Notes: a model not told the origin generated them from the sequence alone. DNA of 64,000 bases from Mojavia pulchra JT2-VF2 (GCA_019359325.1 JAHHHN010000002.1:424761-488760), one strand, 5' to 3'; shown: positions 9,451-18,875, numbered from the stretch's first letter. Numbers and translations: made by a program.

Positions 9451-9900
9451 TTAAATCTGACTATTTTCCTTGAATGAATCTACCTTAAGAAGGACTACAA
9501 ACCCTAAGCGTAACTGAGCAAGAGATGAGGGGGTAGGGGAGCAGGGGAGCAGGGGAAGAGTTATAACTGGAAGCATCTCCCTCAAAGACTCATTCATCTC
9601 CCTCAAAGACTCATTCATCTCCCTCAGAGCCTTGTTCATCTCCCTCAAAGACTCATTCATCTCCCTCAAAGACTCATTCATCTCCCTCAAAGACTCATTC
9701 ATCTCCCTCGAAGGCTCATTCATCTCCCTCAAAGGCTCATTCATCTCCCTCAAAGACTCATTCATCTCCCTCAAAGACTCATTCATCTCCCTCAAAGACT
9801 CATTCATCTCCCTCAAAGACTCATTCATCCACCTCAAAGACTCATTCATCTCCCTCAAAGACTCATTCATCTCCCTCAAAGACTCATTCATCTCCCTCAA
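9451..9900 (-). CDS. Possible repeat protein of (REMNESL)n heptads
   Basis: The minus-strand frame is open for 149 codons from a TTG near 9900. It encodes about 15 tandem heptads REMNESL, which would form a charged coiled coil with M and L at heptad spacing, then a 40-residue non-repetitive tail LPVITLPLLPCSPTPSSL... There is no ATG upstream of the repeats, and an in-frame stop lies at about 9925, so initiation must be at TTG or inside the repeats. The plus strand is open too, and open frames are expected for a 21-bp repeat, so the coding status is doubtful. It lies just upstream of the kinase on the same strand. Confidence 0.25.
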   Translation of the reverse strand: MREMNESLREMNESLREMNESLRWMNESLREMNESLREMNESLREMNESLREMNEPLREMNEPSREMNESLREMNESLREMNESLREMNKALREMNESLREMNESLREMLPVITLPLLPCSPTPSSLAQLRLGFVVLLKVDSFKENSQI

Positions 9901-9909
9901 AGACTCATT
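9574..9909. repeat. 16 tandem copies of a 21-bp minisatellite
   Basis: The unit CATCTCCCTCAAAGACTCAT plus T recurs head to tail 16 times at exact 21-bp spacing (9574, 9595, ... 9889). Variants occur mainly at copies 3 (CAGAGCCTTG), 7-8 (AAGGCT) and 13 (CCACCTC). Because 21 is a multiple of three, every frame stays open: the minus strand reads a seven-residue repeat REMNESL and the plus strand reads FISLKDS. A G-rich low-complexity run (9529-9557) sits beside it. Confidence 0.97.
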
Positions 9910-10109
9910 AATCAGTCTTAAGACTTACGCATTCGCTACGAAAAACAATGTGACGATGATGGATGAATACTTGCCAAGAATTTTATCTGTCATCTATGGT
10001 AATGTATCGCCAGCAGAGGCGATCGCACCCTGCAATATTAAGAGCTAGGTCTTACAGTTTATAACCATAGATTGGTTAAAACTTTCGGATCAAGAAGTAA
10101 GATTTTTTT

Positions 10110-11147
10110 ATGAACAATGAGGGTATTAATAACAATAATTCTAGTGATGTTGTTCCTCAAGACCGCACTGATGGAGTAGATTCCCCAAAGAAAACAGCCG
10201 AATTGCAAACTAGCCATCAGCAGGAAAATAGAACACAATCACACACCATACCGCCCTTGACTGCTGCAACCATCAACAGGGTGCAAGAGGGTTTGGCTGC
10301 GGCCATTGATCCTGCTGTTCGGCAGACGATTGAAGAAGCTCTCAAAGACTTGGCAGTAATTAATTCAGAGTATCGGGAACCCAGAGCTAACGGTGGGTTG
10401 CGGCGCTTTGTATTGCGATCGCTCATTCACGGTTTATTCCGGGTGCGGGTAGAATATCAAGAAAGGCTGCCTCAAGAACCTGCAATTTTGGCTGTCAACC
10501 ATCTGCACCATATCGACCCATTCCTTCTACTAGGCGAACTTCCCGCCCAACCTTACTACTACATCTTGGGTGATGCTCGCACCCTTTATAACAAGTGGTG
10601 GAAGCGCCTCATCCTTGGGTTTGCCGGAGGTGTCATTCCTTTAGAACGGATTTGGAAAGAAGAAATTGCTGTGATTGCAGAGGCGAAAGCCGGACGGCAA
10701 GACCTTGTTGAGTTGGCTACAGCTATTGAAGAGAATGTACCCACTGGTGGAGATATACAAACACTACGACAGATAGACCGCATTGTTCTAGCACTTTTAG
10801 CTCGTGGTGATGGCATAGTTCTGTTTCCAGAAGGGCGACTAGGAGACACTGAAGGCAAGTTACACCTCCCCCTCAAGCGAGGAACTGTGATTTACGCCCT
10901 ACGAGCTGGTGTACCGATAGTACCAGTGGCTTTAATTGGCACTCATGACCTTTATCTGGGAAAAGAGTTAACTATTCGCTTTGGTCAACCATTATCTTGT
11001 TCTGCAACCTCCATACCGAAGCGACAGGAAGTAGATGCAGTTTTATCAGCATTAGAGAACGCAATGCTCGCTCTGTTACCAAAAGACTATCAGGAACCAA
11101 GGGGAATAAAGCTGTTTCGTAGTTTCCTCAATCATATGTTTTGGTAA
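10110..11147 (+). CDS. 1-acyl-glycerol-3-phosphate acyltransferase family protein (PlsC-like)
   Basis: This 345-residue protein probably transfers an acyl chain to lysophosphatidate or a similar acceptor in membrane lipid synthesis. Motif I is NHLHHIDPF (H131-x4-D136), the catalytic H(x4)D, and motif III is LFPEGRLGD (about 240). Motif IV is GVPIVPVALIGTHDLY. The first ~50 residues (Asn/Gln/Ser-rich) are disordered and not part of the family domain. A conserved-looking helix (TINRVQEGLAAAI) precedes the catalytic domain. Between motifs II and III there is an insert (about 178-215). ATG 10110 is the only reasonable start. It appears monocistronic. Confidence 0.88.
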   Translation: MNNEGINNNNSSDVVPQDRTDGVDSPKKTAELQTSHQQENRTQSHTIPPLTAATINRVQEGLAAAIDPAVRQTIEEALKDLAVINSEYREPRANGGLRRFVLRSLIHGLFRVRVEYQERLPQEPAILAVNHLHHIDPFLLLGELPAQPYYYILGDARTLYNKWWKRLILGFAGGVIPLERIWKEEIAVIAEAKAGRQDLVELATAIEENVPTGGDIQTLRQIDRIVLALLARGDGIVLFPEGRLGDTEGKLHLPLKRGTVIYALRAGVPIVPVALIGTHDLYLGKELTIRFGQPLSCSATSIPKRQEVDAVLSALENAMLALLPKDYQEPRGIKLFRSFLNHMFW

Positions 11148-11151
11148 AGAA

Positions 11152-11388
11152 TTATTTCTCTAAAAAGTTTGTCATTTTGAAATTAGATGTGCCTTCCCAA
11201 CAATGGTTCAAACATGCGTTAATTCTGGCATCTGGTAGCTCCGCAGATTCATTGGATGCATTAAATTGTACTGCTGTCACAATGTACTCAAAAATAATCA
11301 CACACTGTTTCGTAGGCGACATTCTTTCAACCACAATTGTTTCACCCACCTTTGGGATTTGAGGTAAATCTACCACAAACGTCTCCAT
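11152..11388 (-). CDS. Small hypothetical protein
   Basis: Starting at ATG 11388 the frame gives 78 residues (METFVVDLPQIPKVGETIVV..., then QCVIIFEYIVTAVQF). The amino-acid pattern looks like real protein: LPQIPKVGETIVVERMSP suggests a small beta-barrel-like fold. The frame stays open upstream to a TTG at 11505, which would add a hydrophobic helix (VLIFYILNCSALLVVFLAKIL) and give a membrane-anchored 117-residue form. Which start is used is uncertain. It is convergent with the acyltransferase gene, 4 bases apart. Function unknown. Confidence 0.5.
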   Translation of the reverse strand: METFVVDLPQIPKVGETIVVERMSPTKQCVIIFEYIVTAVQFNASNESAELPDARINACLNHCWEGTSNFKMTNFLEK

Positions 11389-11563
11389 CTTCGGTTTTTC
11401 TAGTGGATTTTTAAAATTGAAATACTTACAGTAAACAAGAATTTTCGCTAAGAAAACTACCAATAACGCTGAACAATTTAATATATAAAAAATTAATACA
11501 AGCAAGTATCCTAGCTCTTTATTGCTTAGGAATTAGATGTTTGAAAGCTGAATGTTTATCAGC

Positions 11564-13219
11564 TTACTTACCTTGCCACAACCGCTGCCAGAACTTAATA
11601 ATCTTTCCAACTATCTCTTCTAGCCAAAGCATAATACTATCAAGCAATTCTAGAAGTTGCTCTAAAATATGCTTTTCATATCCAATGAGGGTGGCTTGAG
11701 TTTCTATCCAGTCTGGCTTGGCCTCAACTTGAGTGCTTTGGTGTTGAGCAATTTCCCCTTTTTTACTTGCATTTTGAGGTTGGGAAATCCGAGAAGTAAT
11801 TTGTTTTACAGAGTTGACTTTTCCCGATTTTTTTTGAGTAGACACAACATTTCGAGGTGATTTTTGCTGTTGCACCAACCCAGAACTCGGTTTTGGTTGC
11901 TGTAAAAAGTTTTGATAATTCCTAATCAAATTTCTGGGTGAAGAATGCGCTGCTGATTGATTGGATACTTCCACTTTTTTACTTGCAGAGGGCGCAACTG
12001 ATTTGTTTACAGAAGTCTCATAGCCACCATACAAATCACTCCACGTCAGCCAAGCATCTGCGGCTAAATCTGCATTCTGCAAACGACTGTTTCTAGGCAT
12101 CTTGGAAAAGCGATAAGGTAATCGTTTGCCTTGTGCTTTTGTATCGGAATCTCTGGAACTTAGTTGTTTTTGTTTGCTAACACCAAAAAAGTAATTGAGT
12201 GCTGCTGCAATCAAAGATTGAACCTTTAGCGTCTGAGTCTCCATATCAGCCGCAACTGCAATTTCTCCTCTGGCTGCTAGCTGCTCTTTCCCATAAAGAA
12301 ATATATTTAACTGAGTTTGGGCAACTTGGATAATTTCTCGGCTATGTTGTTGTACAGGTACTAAAGCATTTGATTCTAAATTTGCCACTGCTGCATCTAA
12401 AAATGCTAATATCCTTTGAGAATGCAGTGAATATTTAGATTCAATTTCTTGTTCTGTTACTGTCCCCTGTGGTAGAGCAGTCACCTGCTCTGGATGACTA
12501 CCAGTTAGCTTTGCTAATAAATGCTGAATTTCCGGTAATAGCGCTGTTTCTTTCTTGACTTCAAACATACGCCAACAACGCCAATAGTTAGCAATTTCGT
12601 TAATAATTCGGTCTGCTAATTTGGCTTGTTGTTGCAAAGTCAAAATGTCTAGAATTTCATTATCGATAGTGACAAGTACCAAGTTGCGATTCACTAAATT
12701 TGTAGCAACTCCCCGCACTACTGGATGATTATGCTTAAGGGTATTCTCTGTTGATGAAGCGCTGAGACTCCCTGGCAGATTATTTGGAATAGTTAAGGAT
12801 TCAGAAATACTAGGTTGAGTGGTTGGTTGATGATGAAAAATTTTTAACCAGGAATCCTTTAAGAACTTTAACGGATTTGTAGGCGTTGATCTACTGTTTG
12901 GGGGAGTAGCAGTAGCTTCCTCCAATGGTAGATTTTTGACAGTCTCTAGTACGTTCTGAATGGGGGTATCAGCAGCCAGAGGCGTTTCTGGTTCTAACTG
13001 TAGTTTAGTTTGTTGTTGTTTTGTATACAGTGTCCTCTCTGCTGAATGGGCTGACTGCAACAGTATATGTACAGGATAAAGTAGTACCTCAACACCCCAT
13101 TTAGTGGCAACTTGTACATGGCGGATGGTATGTTCCCACTGTTGAGTCAACCGCCGAGATTGCTGGTGGACAAAGTTAAATATTCTGCTTTGATAACGAC
13201 CAGAGGAACCAGAAGGCAT
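11564..13219 (-). CDS. Conserved hypothetical protein, cyanobacterial
   Basis: This 551-residue protein starts MPSGSSGRYQSRIFNFVHQQ, followed by basic and aromatic helices (RRLTQQWEHTIRHVQ, WGVEVLLYPVHILLQSAH). The middle (about 170-350) is an ordered alpha/beta region (NLVLVTIDNEILDILTLQQQ, ILAFLDAAVANLES). The segment from about 400 to 500 is Ser/Gln/Lys-rich and disordered, and the end is an amphipathic helix (LEQLLELLDSIMLWLEEIVGKI). No catalytic motif was seen. The mixture of membrane-surface helices and linkers suggests a peripheral membrane or scaffold role, which is inference. It is divergent from the mannosidase gene, with 105 bases between. Confidence 0.8.
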   Translation of the reverse strand: MPSGSSGRYQSRIFNFVHQQSRRLTQQWEHTIRHVQVATKWGVEVLLYPVHILLQSAHSAERTLYTKQQQTKLQLEPETPLAADTPIQNVLETVKNLPLEEATATPPNSRSTPTNPLKFLKDSWLKIFHHQPTTQPSISESLTIPNNLPGSLSASSTENTLKHNHPVVRGVATNLVNRNLVLVTIDNEILDILTLQQQAKLADRIINEIANYWRCWRMFEVKKETALLPEIQHLLAKLTGSHPEQVTALPQGTVTEQEIESKYSLHSQRILAFLDAAVANLESNALVPVQQHSREIIQVAQTQLNIFLYGKEQLAARGEIAVAADMETQTLKVQSLIAAALNYFFGVSKQKQLSSRDSDTKAQGKRLPYRFSKMPRNSRLQNADLAADAWLTWSDLYGGYETSVNKSVAPSASKKVEVSNQSAAHSSPRNLIRNYQNFLQQPKPSSGLVQQQKSPRNVVSTQKKSGKVNSVKQITSRISQPQNASKKGEIAQHQSTQVEAKPDWIETQATLIGYEKHILEQLLELLDSIMLWLEEIVGKIIKFWQRLWQGK

Positions 13220-13324
13220 GGTAGTGATTTATAAGTTTAAGCTTTGTTGAGTTGCGAGACTCCCAGCGAATAGTCAAAACGACAAACTGTTAAATATCGT
13301 AAGTGCCCTAATCTTAACTAAAAT

Positions 13325-16300
13325 ATGACCTCTACTGTATCTTCATCTCATACTAAATTAATCACAGAAGCAATTGAGAAATTGCGCTCTTTTTGCCAAA
13401 TTAACATTCAGTCTACCTGGCTATACCAGGAATCTGACCAGAATACTGTTGTTGCCACATCTGATTTATCTCAGTGGACGCCTGTAGAGCTAAACGATAA
13501 AGGAAGTATAGCTTGGGCAGGGGGTAAACAAGTTTTGTGGCTGGCTCAAAAAATCGTGGTTCCCCAGGATTTACAGGGTTATCCGTTAGCGGGGTTATCT
13601 TTGCGGCTGGCGTTGCTTTGGTGGGCGGATGCTGCCGAGATTTATGTTAATGGCGAGTTGGTACTGGAAGGAGATTTGTTTGATTGCTCACCCAGAGTAC
13701 TTCTCAGCCAAGGAATTACGCCAGGCGAAGAATTTATTGTGGCTTTGCGGTTGGTGAGTCCGGGACATGATAATGGTGCTTTGGTGCGATCGCTCCTTGT
13801 TTACGAATCTAATGATTATAATCGTCCAGATGCCGGTTTTGTAGCTGATGAGTTGGCTGTGGTGCAGCTTTATTTAGAAAGGTTTGCACCAGAGAAGTTG
13901 GATGATTTGGCGGGGATGGTTAGAGAAATTATGAACCGCAAAGACGTAAAGATAGAGAAGGAAGAGTGGGAAAATATTCTCTTGACAGTGCGTCATCGCC
14001 TCCAGGAATCCGATATTTATCGGCGTGCATCAGCTTCCATCGGTGATTCAAAATCTAAATTCTATTTATTGGGTCATGCTCACTTAGATTTAGCATGGCT
14101 GTGGCCTGTGAGTGAAACTTGGAATGCAGCACAACGCACTTTTGAGTCGGTGCTGAAACTGCAACAAGATTTTCCAGAGTTAATCTACTGTCATTCAACA
14201 CCAGCACTTTATGCTTGGATTGAAGAACATCGTCCAGATTTATTTACAGCAATTCAAGAGGCGGTAGCTGCTGGACGTTGGGAAGTTATCGGCGGAATGT
14301 GGGTTGAACCGGAACTCAACATCATTGCTGGTGAATCTATTGTGCGTCAGCTATTGTATGGTCAGCGTTACATACAAGAAAAATTCGGTAAACTTTCGCC
14401 TATAGTATGGGTTCCAGATAGTTTTGGTTTCTGTGCTACTTTGCCCCAATTTTTAGTGAATGCTGGCGTTGAGTATTTCGTCACGCAAAAGTTGCGATGG
14501 AATGATACCACTAAATTTGATTATGGCGCTTTTTGGTGGCGATCGCCTGATGGTAGCGAAGTCTTCAGTTTCATGTCTGCGCCGATTGGTGAAGGTATTG
14601 ATCCGGTAAAAATGGCAGCTTACGCTTGTGAATGGCAAACCCAAACTCAGCTACCAGAAGCCCTCTGGCTTCCTGGTGTTGGCGACCACGGCGGTGGCCC
14701 TACCCGTGATATGTTAGAAACTGCCCGACGCTGGCAACACTCTCCTTTCTTCCCAGAACTAAAATTTACAACTGCTGAAAAATATTTAGAGCAAATTCGC
14801 ACAGAAGACACAGAAAATACCAATTTCCCCGTTTGGGAAGATGAACTGTATTTAGAATTCCATCGTGGTTGCTACACTACCCACGGCGATCAAAAACGTT
14901 GGAATCGTCGTTGTGAAGGATTATTGTACCAAGCTGAACTATTTGCAAGTTTGGCAACGGTCAGTTGCGGTGTGAAATATCCCCAAGCTGAAATCGAAAC
15001 AGCTTGGAAACAACTGTTATTTCAGCAGTTTCACGATATATTGCCTGGTTCTTCAATTACCCAAGTTTATATAGATGCGCTACCCCAGTGGCAGCAGGTG
15101 GAACAAGCAGGAACGAAAATATTACAAGAATCATTGTTAGCGATCGCATCTCACATCACCCTACCACAACCACCACAGCCTGAGAGTTTGCCTGTTGTCG
15201 TTTTCAACTCGCTCAATTGGCAACGTTCTGAGGTAGTTGCTGTTACCTTACCCACACCAGCAACAGTTAATCATCAGTGGCAGATTTACGATGTTTCTGG
15301 AAACCAACTTGTATCGCAAGTAAGTAAAGCATCAACTCTACTATTTCTTGCTAGCGATATTCCATCCGTCGGTTACCGCTTATTTTGGCTTGTCCCCACT
15401 TCCTCCCTCCCTCCCTCTCCCCCGCTTCCGGCTGGCTGGGTTCTAGAAAATGAATTTTTGCGCGTTATAGTTAATCCTGACACCGGAGATTTGTCTAATG
15501 TTTTTGACAAAACCCATCAACGAGAAGTTTTAAGTGGTGCTGGTAATCAATTGCAAGCTTTTAAAGATAGCGGTCAATATTGGGATGCTTGGAATATCGA
15601 CCCCAATTATGCCCAACATCCTTTACCACCAACTACTCTCAAATCTATTGAGTGGCTAGAACAAGGTGCGGTGCAAAGCCGTCTACGGGTGGTGCGTCAG
15701 TTGGGTGAATCGGAATTTTGCCAGGATTATATTCTGCAAGCTGGTGTACCTCTACTCAAAATTGCCACCACTGTTGATTGGCAAGAAAATCAGGTGTTGG
15801 TGAAAGCAGCTTTTCCTTTAAATATCACCGCAGACTTTGCTACATACGAAATTCCCTGTGCTGCTATTCGCCGTTCAACTCAACGACAAACCCCCGCAGA
15901 ACAGGCAAAATGGGAAGTTCCTGCCTTACGTTGGGCTGATTTAACTGGCGAAACAGATGAGTTGAGCTACGGTGTCAGTTTGCTGAATGATTGTAAATAC
16001 GGTTACGACAGTCAACCAAATCAACTACGCCTGACTTTACTACGCAGTCCTAATTGGCCTAATCCAGAAGCTGACCGAGGCTTTCACGAATTTACCTATG
16101 CTTTATACCCCCATGCTAATAGCTGGGAGTCAGCCCATACGGTTAAGCGTGGCTACGAATTAAACATCCCACTGCAAGTGATTGTCAACTCTGTTAGCAA
16201 TCACTTGCCAATACTCAGCACTAATGACAAGGTTAGCTTTCTAAATTTATCGGCTGATAATTTAATCTTGATGGCATTAAAGCAAGCAGAAGATAATCCG

Positions 16301-16504
16301 CAACAGCTGATTTTACGGTGTTATGAATGTCACGGAGACACAGCCAAGCTATCTTTGCAAAGTGATGTGGAATTGAGTCTAGGAGATGAGGTAGATTTAT
16401 TGGAGCGTTCTGCTACTCAGGAATTCTCATCTCAGCAACAAATCTTCACTATCCAACCTTGGAAAATTGTCAGTTTTAAAATTATACCAGAGCCTCAATC
16501 CTGA
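13325..16504 (+). CDS. Alpha-mannosidase, glycoside hydrolase family 38
   Basis: This 1059-residue enzyme hydrolyses alpha-mannosides with retention. An N-terminal beta-sandwich-like region (about 40-160) precedes the GH38 catalytic barrel. The zinc-site motif GHAHLDLAWLW (about 243-253) carries the His-x-Asp ligands, and VPDSFGF contains the probable nucleophile D365. LPGVGDHGGGPTRDM (about 450) and QFHDILPGSSI (about 575) are typical of the family mid-region. The C-terminal half is the beta-sandwich glycosyl-hydrolase-38C region (VLENEFLRVIVNPDTGDL...), so the domain set is full length. There is no signal peptide, so it is likely cytoplasmic, as expected for GH38 enzymes used in oligosaccharide turnover. 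It is monocistronic and ends just before a terminator-like hairpin. Confidence 0.93.
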   Translation: MTSTVSSSHTKLITEAIEKLRSFCQINIQSTWLYQESDQNTVVATSDLSQWTPVELNDKGSIAWAGGKQVLWLAQKIVVPQDLQGYPLAGLSLRLALLWWADAAEIYVNGELVLEGDLFDCSPRVLLSQGITPGEEFIVALRLVSPGHDNGALVRSLLVYESNDYNRPDAGFVADELAVVQLYLERFAPEKLDDLAGMVREIMNRKDVKIEKEEWENILLTVRHRLQESDIYRRASASIGDSKSKFYLLGHAHLDLAWLWPVSETWNAAQRTFESVLKLQQDFPELIYCHSTPALYAWIEEHRPDLFTAIQEAVAAGRWEVIGGMWVEPELNIIAGESIVRQLLYGQRYIQEKFGKLSPIVWVPDSFGFCATLPQFLVNAGVEYFVTQKLRWNDTTKFDYGAFWWRSPDGSEVFSFMSAPIGEGIDPVKMAAYACEWQTQTQLPEALWLPGVGDHGGGPTRDMLETARRWQHSPFFPELKFTTAEKYLEQIRTEDTENTNFPVWEDELYLEFHRGCYTTHGDQKRWNRRCEGLLYQAELFASLATVSCGVKYPQAEIETAWKQLLFQQFHDILPGSSITQVYIDALPQWQQVEQAGTKILQESLLAIASHITLPQPPQPESLPVVVFNSLNWQRSEVVAVTLPTPATVNHQWQIYDVSGNQLVSQVSKASTLLFLASDIPSVGYRLFWLVPTSSLPPSPPLPAGWVLENEFLRVIVNPDTGDLSNVFDKTHQREVLSGAGNQLQAFKDSGQYWDAWNIDPNYAQHPLPPTTLKSIEWLEQGAVQSRLRVVRQLGESEFCQDYILQAGVPLLKIATTVDWQENQVLVKAAFPLNITADFATYEIPCAAIRRSTQRQTPAEQAKWEVPALRWADLTGETDELSYGVSLLNDCKYGYDSQPNQLRLTLLRSPNWPNPEADRGFHEFTYALYPHANSWESAHTVKRGYELNIPLQVIVNSVSNHLPILSTNDKVSFLNLSADNLILMALKQAEDNPQQLILRCYECHGDTAKLSLQSDVELSLGDEVDLLERSATQEFSSQQQIFTIQPWKIVSFKIIPEPQS

Positions 16505-16525
16505 TTTTTAGGAATTTTGACTATT

Positions 16526-16553
16526 GTACAGGCGCGGGCGATCGCGTCTGTAC
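16526..16553. terminator. Terminator-like hairpin between convergent genes, HIP1 in loop
   Basis: GTACAGGCGCG (16526-16536) pairs with CGCGTCTGTAC (16543-16553) with one G-U pair. The loop region contains GCGATCGC. It lies between the mannosidase stop and the psbN stop and could end both transcripts. The same style of palindrome is dispersed in Nostoc genomes. Confidence 0.55.
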
Positions 16554-16570
16554 CCTTGAGCGTAAACTGT

Positions 16571-16702
16571 TTAGTCTTCGTGATCCTCAAATGGATCTGC
16601 TAATTCCTTGCTAGGAGGCCCAAAAGATATATAGATGCCCCACCCGGTGATGGCTATAACAGCGGCGGCGACAGAAATGCTAAGAACTATTGCGGGTTCC
16701 AT
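16571..16702 (-). CDS. psbN: Photosystem II assembly protein PsbN
   Basis: The minus strand encodes 43 residues: MEPAIVLSISVAAAVIAITG, then a membrane helix and the highly conserved GPPSKELADPFEDHED tail. PsbN is a single-helix thylakoid protein needed for photosystem II assembly and repair; it is not a core subunit. The match over the C-terminal motif is decisive despite the length. It lies divergent from psbH, 85 bases away, the arrangement known from cyanobacteria and plastids. Confidence 0.95.
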   Translation of the reverse strand: MEPAIVLSISVAAAVIAITGWGIYISFGPPSKELADPFEDHED

Positions 16703-16787
16703 AACTTAGGGATAGATTATGAGTGCTATTCTTATAGAATATTACAGAAGATTAAAAAAAGCTTTGGCAAGTAATCTTAGGTGAACT

Positions 16788-16991
16788 ATGGCACAAAGGA
16801 CTAGGTTGGGAGATATACTGAGACCCTTGAACTCGGAGTATGGGAAAGTCGCTCCGGGTTGGGGTACAACTCCGGTGATGGCTGTTTTTATGCTGTTATT
16901 CTTCGTATTTCTGCTGATTATTTTACAAGTCTATAACAAGACCATCCTGATTCAGGATGTATTTGTTGATTGGCGCAGTATAGGCCGTTAA
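16788..16991 (+). CDS. psbH: Photosystem II reaction center protein PsbH
   Basis: This 67-residue protein has the PsbH hallmarks: a basic N-terminus ([20 protein letters not shown]), APGWGTTP before one transmembrane helix ([20 protein letters not shown]), then [13 protein letters not shown]. PsbH sits in the thylakoid membrane beside CP47 and helps stabilise QB binding and assembly. It is divergent from psbN and followed by a strong intrinsic terminator. Confidence 0.97.
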   Translation: MAQRTRLGDILRPLNSEYGKVAPGWGTTPVMAVFMLLFFVFLLIILQVYNKTILIQDVFVDWRSIGR

Positions 16992-17032
16992 CTTATACAA
17001 GGTTGTTAAGCCTGTAGAATCAGCGAAGCTAC

Positions 17033-17055
17033 ACCCGGCTCGTCCGGGTTTTTTT
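17033..17055 (+). terminator. Intrinsic terminator of psbH
   Basis: ACCCGG (17033-17038) pairs with CCGGGT (17044-17049), loop CTCGT, followed by a seven-T run (17049-17055). It lies 42 bases after the psbH stop. Confidence 0.85.
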
Positions 17056-17165
17056 GTGGATTTGATACTGAAAAAACTAATCGAAAACAAGTAAACATAT
17101 TATAGATAGGGAGATTGTATACTCTCATTTGTCTGCTTCACCTGTAAATTTATAGGAGAATTCAC

Positions 17166-17438
17166 GTGAATGTATTTGGTATTGGGCTACCAGAAATGGC
17201 TGTAATTTTGGTAGTGGCGCTATTAGTATTTGGCCCTAAAAAACTGCCAGAGGTTGGTCGTAGTCTTGGTAAAGCAATTCGCAGTTTTCAAGAAGCTTCT
17301 AATGAATTTCAAGGTGAGTTTAAGCGGGAAGCTGAACAAATCGAACAAGCTGTGAAGACTACCGCCGAACTTGAACCCAAGCAAATCGAACCAGCGCAAT
17401 CAAGCCATGACACTGCTGGTTCTTCCCAAACAAGCTAA
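17166..17438 (+). CDS. tatA: Twin-arginine translocase subunit TatA/E
   Basis: This 90-residue protein forms the pore-like component of the Tat pathway, which exports folded proteins across the thylakoid or plasma membrane. It has a short periplasmic N-terminus, one membrane helix (PEMAVILVVALLVFGP), the conserved FGPKKLPEVGRSLGKAIRSF hinge and amphipathic helix, then an acidic, disordered tail. The start is GTG 17166, supported by AGGAG at 17154-17158. It lies 33 bases before the pth start codon on the same strand, and the two may be co-transcribed. Confidence 0.92.
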   Translation: MNVFGIGLPEMAVILVVALLVFGPKKLPEVGRSLGKAIRSFQEASNEFQGEFKREAEQIEQAVKTTAELEPKQIEPAQSSHDTAGSSQTS

Positions 17439-17471
17439 GTAAGTGCTGCATATCGATTGACTATCAGCAAA

Positions 17472-18113
17472 ATGACAGATGCTGTTACAAAACCAGCTTT
17501 GGTAATTCCTCAGCTAATTGTCGGGTTGGGGAATCCAGAGCCTAAGTATGACCAAACGCGCCACAATATCGGCTTTGCTGCTGTTGATGCTATCTCTCGT
17601 TCTTGGCAAATTCCCCTAGCAGAAAATCGTAAGTTTCAAGGGGAGTTCGGCGAAGGCATCGCGCCTGTTGGCGGTAAAATCCGCTTGCTGAAGCCATTAA
17701 CTTATATGAATCGGTCAGGGCAAGCAATACAAGCGGTAACTAGTTGGTATAAATTACCGCCAGAGTCGGTGTTAGTAATTTATGATGATATGGATTTGCC
17801 TTTGGGAAAGACTCGCCTACGCTTGTCTGGTTCCGCTGGAGGACATAATGGTATGAAAAGCGCGATCGCACATTTAAGTACTCAAAACTTCCCACGTTTG
17901 CGAATCGGCATTGGCAAACCGAAAGGCGCAGGTAATATTGATGATTCGGGTGCTGTCTCCCATGTACTGGGGCGCTTTTCTGCTACCGAAACTCAAATGA
18001 TGTCTCTTGTACTTCAGTTTGTGGTTGAGTGCATAGAATTCAGCCTGAAACAGGGAGTAGAAAAAGCGATGAACCGTTGTAATAGTCGTACTATTGATAC
18101 TTCTGAGTCTTAA
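17472..18113 (+). CDS. pth: Peptidyl-tRNA hydrolase
   Basis: Pth releases peptides from prematurely dropped peptidyl-tRNA so that the tRNA is recycled. Motifs: GLGNPEPKYDQTRHNIGF with the catalytic His in RHNIGF, LKPLTYMNRSGQA, the DDMDLPLGKTRLR segment and GSAGGHNGMKS. ATG 17472 gives 213 residues. An in-frame TTG at 17457 would add five (MTISK). The C-terminal helix (LVLQFVVECIEFSLKQGVEKAM) is typical. It is probably in one transcript with tatA. Confidence 0.96.
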   Translation: MTDAVTKPALVIPQLIVGLGNPEPKYDQTRHNIGFAAVDAISRSWQIPLAENRKFQGEFGEGIAPVGGKIRLLKPLTYMNRSGQAIQAVTSWYKLPPESVLVIYDDMDLPLGKTRLRLSGSAGGHNGMKSAIAHLSTQNFPRLRIGIGKPKGAGNIDDSGAVSHVLGRFSATETQMMSLVLQFVVECIEFSLKQGVEKAMNRCNSRTIDTSES

Positions 18114-18407
18114 GTATAAATAAGTCTAGTGCTGAGTCCTAAGCCCTGAGTCCTAAGCAATACCACATAGCGAAACAGGGAAATTAAAAAAGAATACAAC
18201 TTTTATTTTGGTTGATGGGTAGCGATTGTCGCTGACTCCATCCAACCATACTCAGACACTTAAAATGCCCTATATATGGGCAAAATAATTAACTCACACC
18301 CCAATCAGGGGTGCGATGCATTTTGGTTAATTTTTGTAAGAAGGATGGCAACGTTTTGTTACTCGTTTAAGAACCTGTTTTCAAGTAGCACTACTACCAA
18401 AATAGGT

Positions 18408-18587
18408 TTATTTAAAACGTCGCTTGCGTCTAGCTGCCACTGCCTTACGTTTACGCTTTTCCAATGGTGTTTCAAAATGCCGATGATACTTGACGTCAGC
18501 TAAAATACCAGCTTTGGAAACCTGGCGTTTAAACCGACGTAGAGCTGAATCTATTCCTTCGTTTTCTCCTAAAACCACTTGGGTCAT
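18408..18587 (-). CDS. rpsU: 30S ribosomal protein S21 (copy 1)
   Basis: This 59-residue protein starts at ATG 18587 ([20 protein letters not shown]) and ends with a basic helix ([16 protein letters not shown]). S21 binds the 30S platform near the anti-Shine-Dalgarno region. A longer reading to 18647 ([11 protein letters not shown]...) is unlikely because the canonical N-terminus is at 18587. A second copy lies at 22917-23111; the two are nearly identical over their first 27 residues and differ in the middle and tail. The two copies are on opposite strands and are not a tandem duplication. Confidence 0.95.
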   Translation of the reverse strand: MTQVVLGENEGIDSALRRFKRQVSKAGILADVKYHRHFETPLEKRKRKAVAARRKRRFK

Positions 18588-18875
18588 TCTTGCCGTGTCC
18601 TCATTATCGATCAGTTTCCATTGTAATAGCAGCCCCAGACTTAGCAAAACTCCCCTAGTCTAGAACAAGTAAAAAAGCAATTCATACGGTTGAGGCAGAT
18701 TATATATGCTTCATAGCGGTGAATTTTACTTTTAAGTGAAAATTAATTTTAGTGCTGTAACGCGCTCTCAGTGGGAGTTCAGAAGATGGGGCGATAATAA
18801 CACCAAAATTTTTCCGATTATACTACATGATAGTAAGTTATGTAACTTCGGCTTTTGATAACTATTGATAAAAAT

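Noticed and set aside
9632..10048. Plus-strand frame FISLKDS repeat protein
   Set aside because: Open frames on both strands are expected from a 21-bp repeat; it starts at a TTG inside the repeat and its non-repeat tail has no family features.
18276..18503. 75-residue plus-strand frame overlapping rpsU copy 1
   Set aside because: It overlaps the certain S21 gene on the other strand and has no recognisable composition or start signal.
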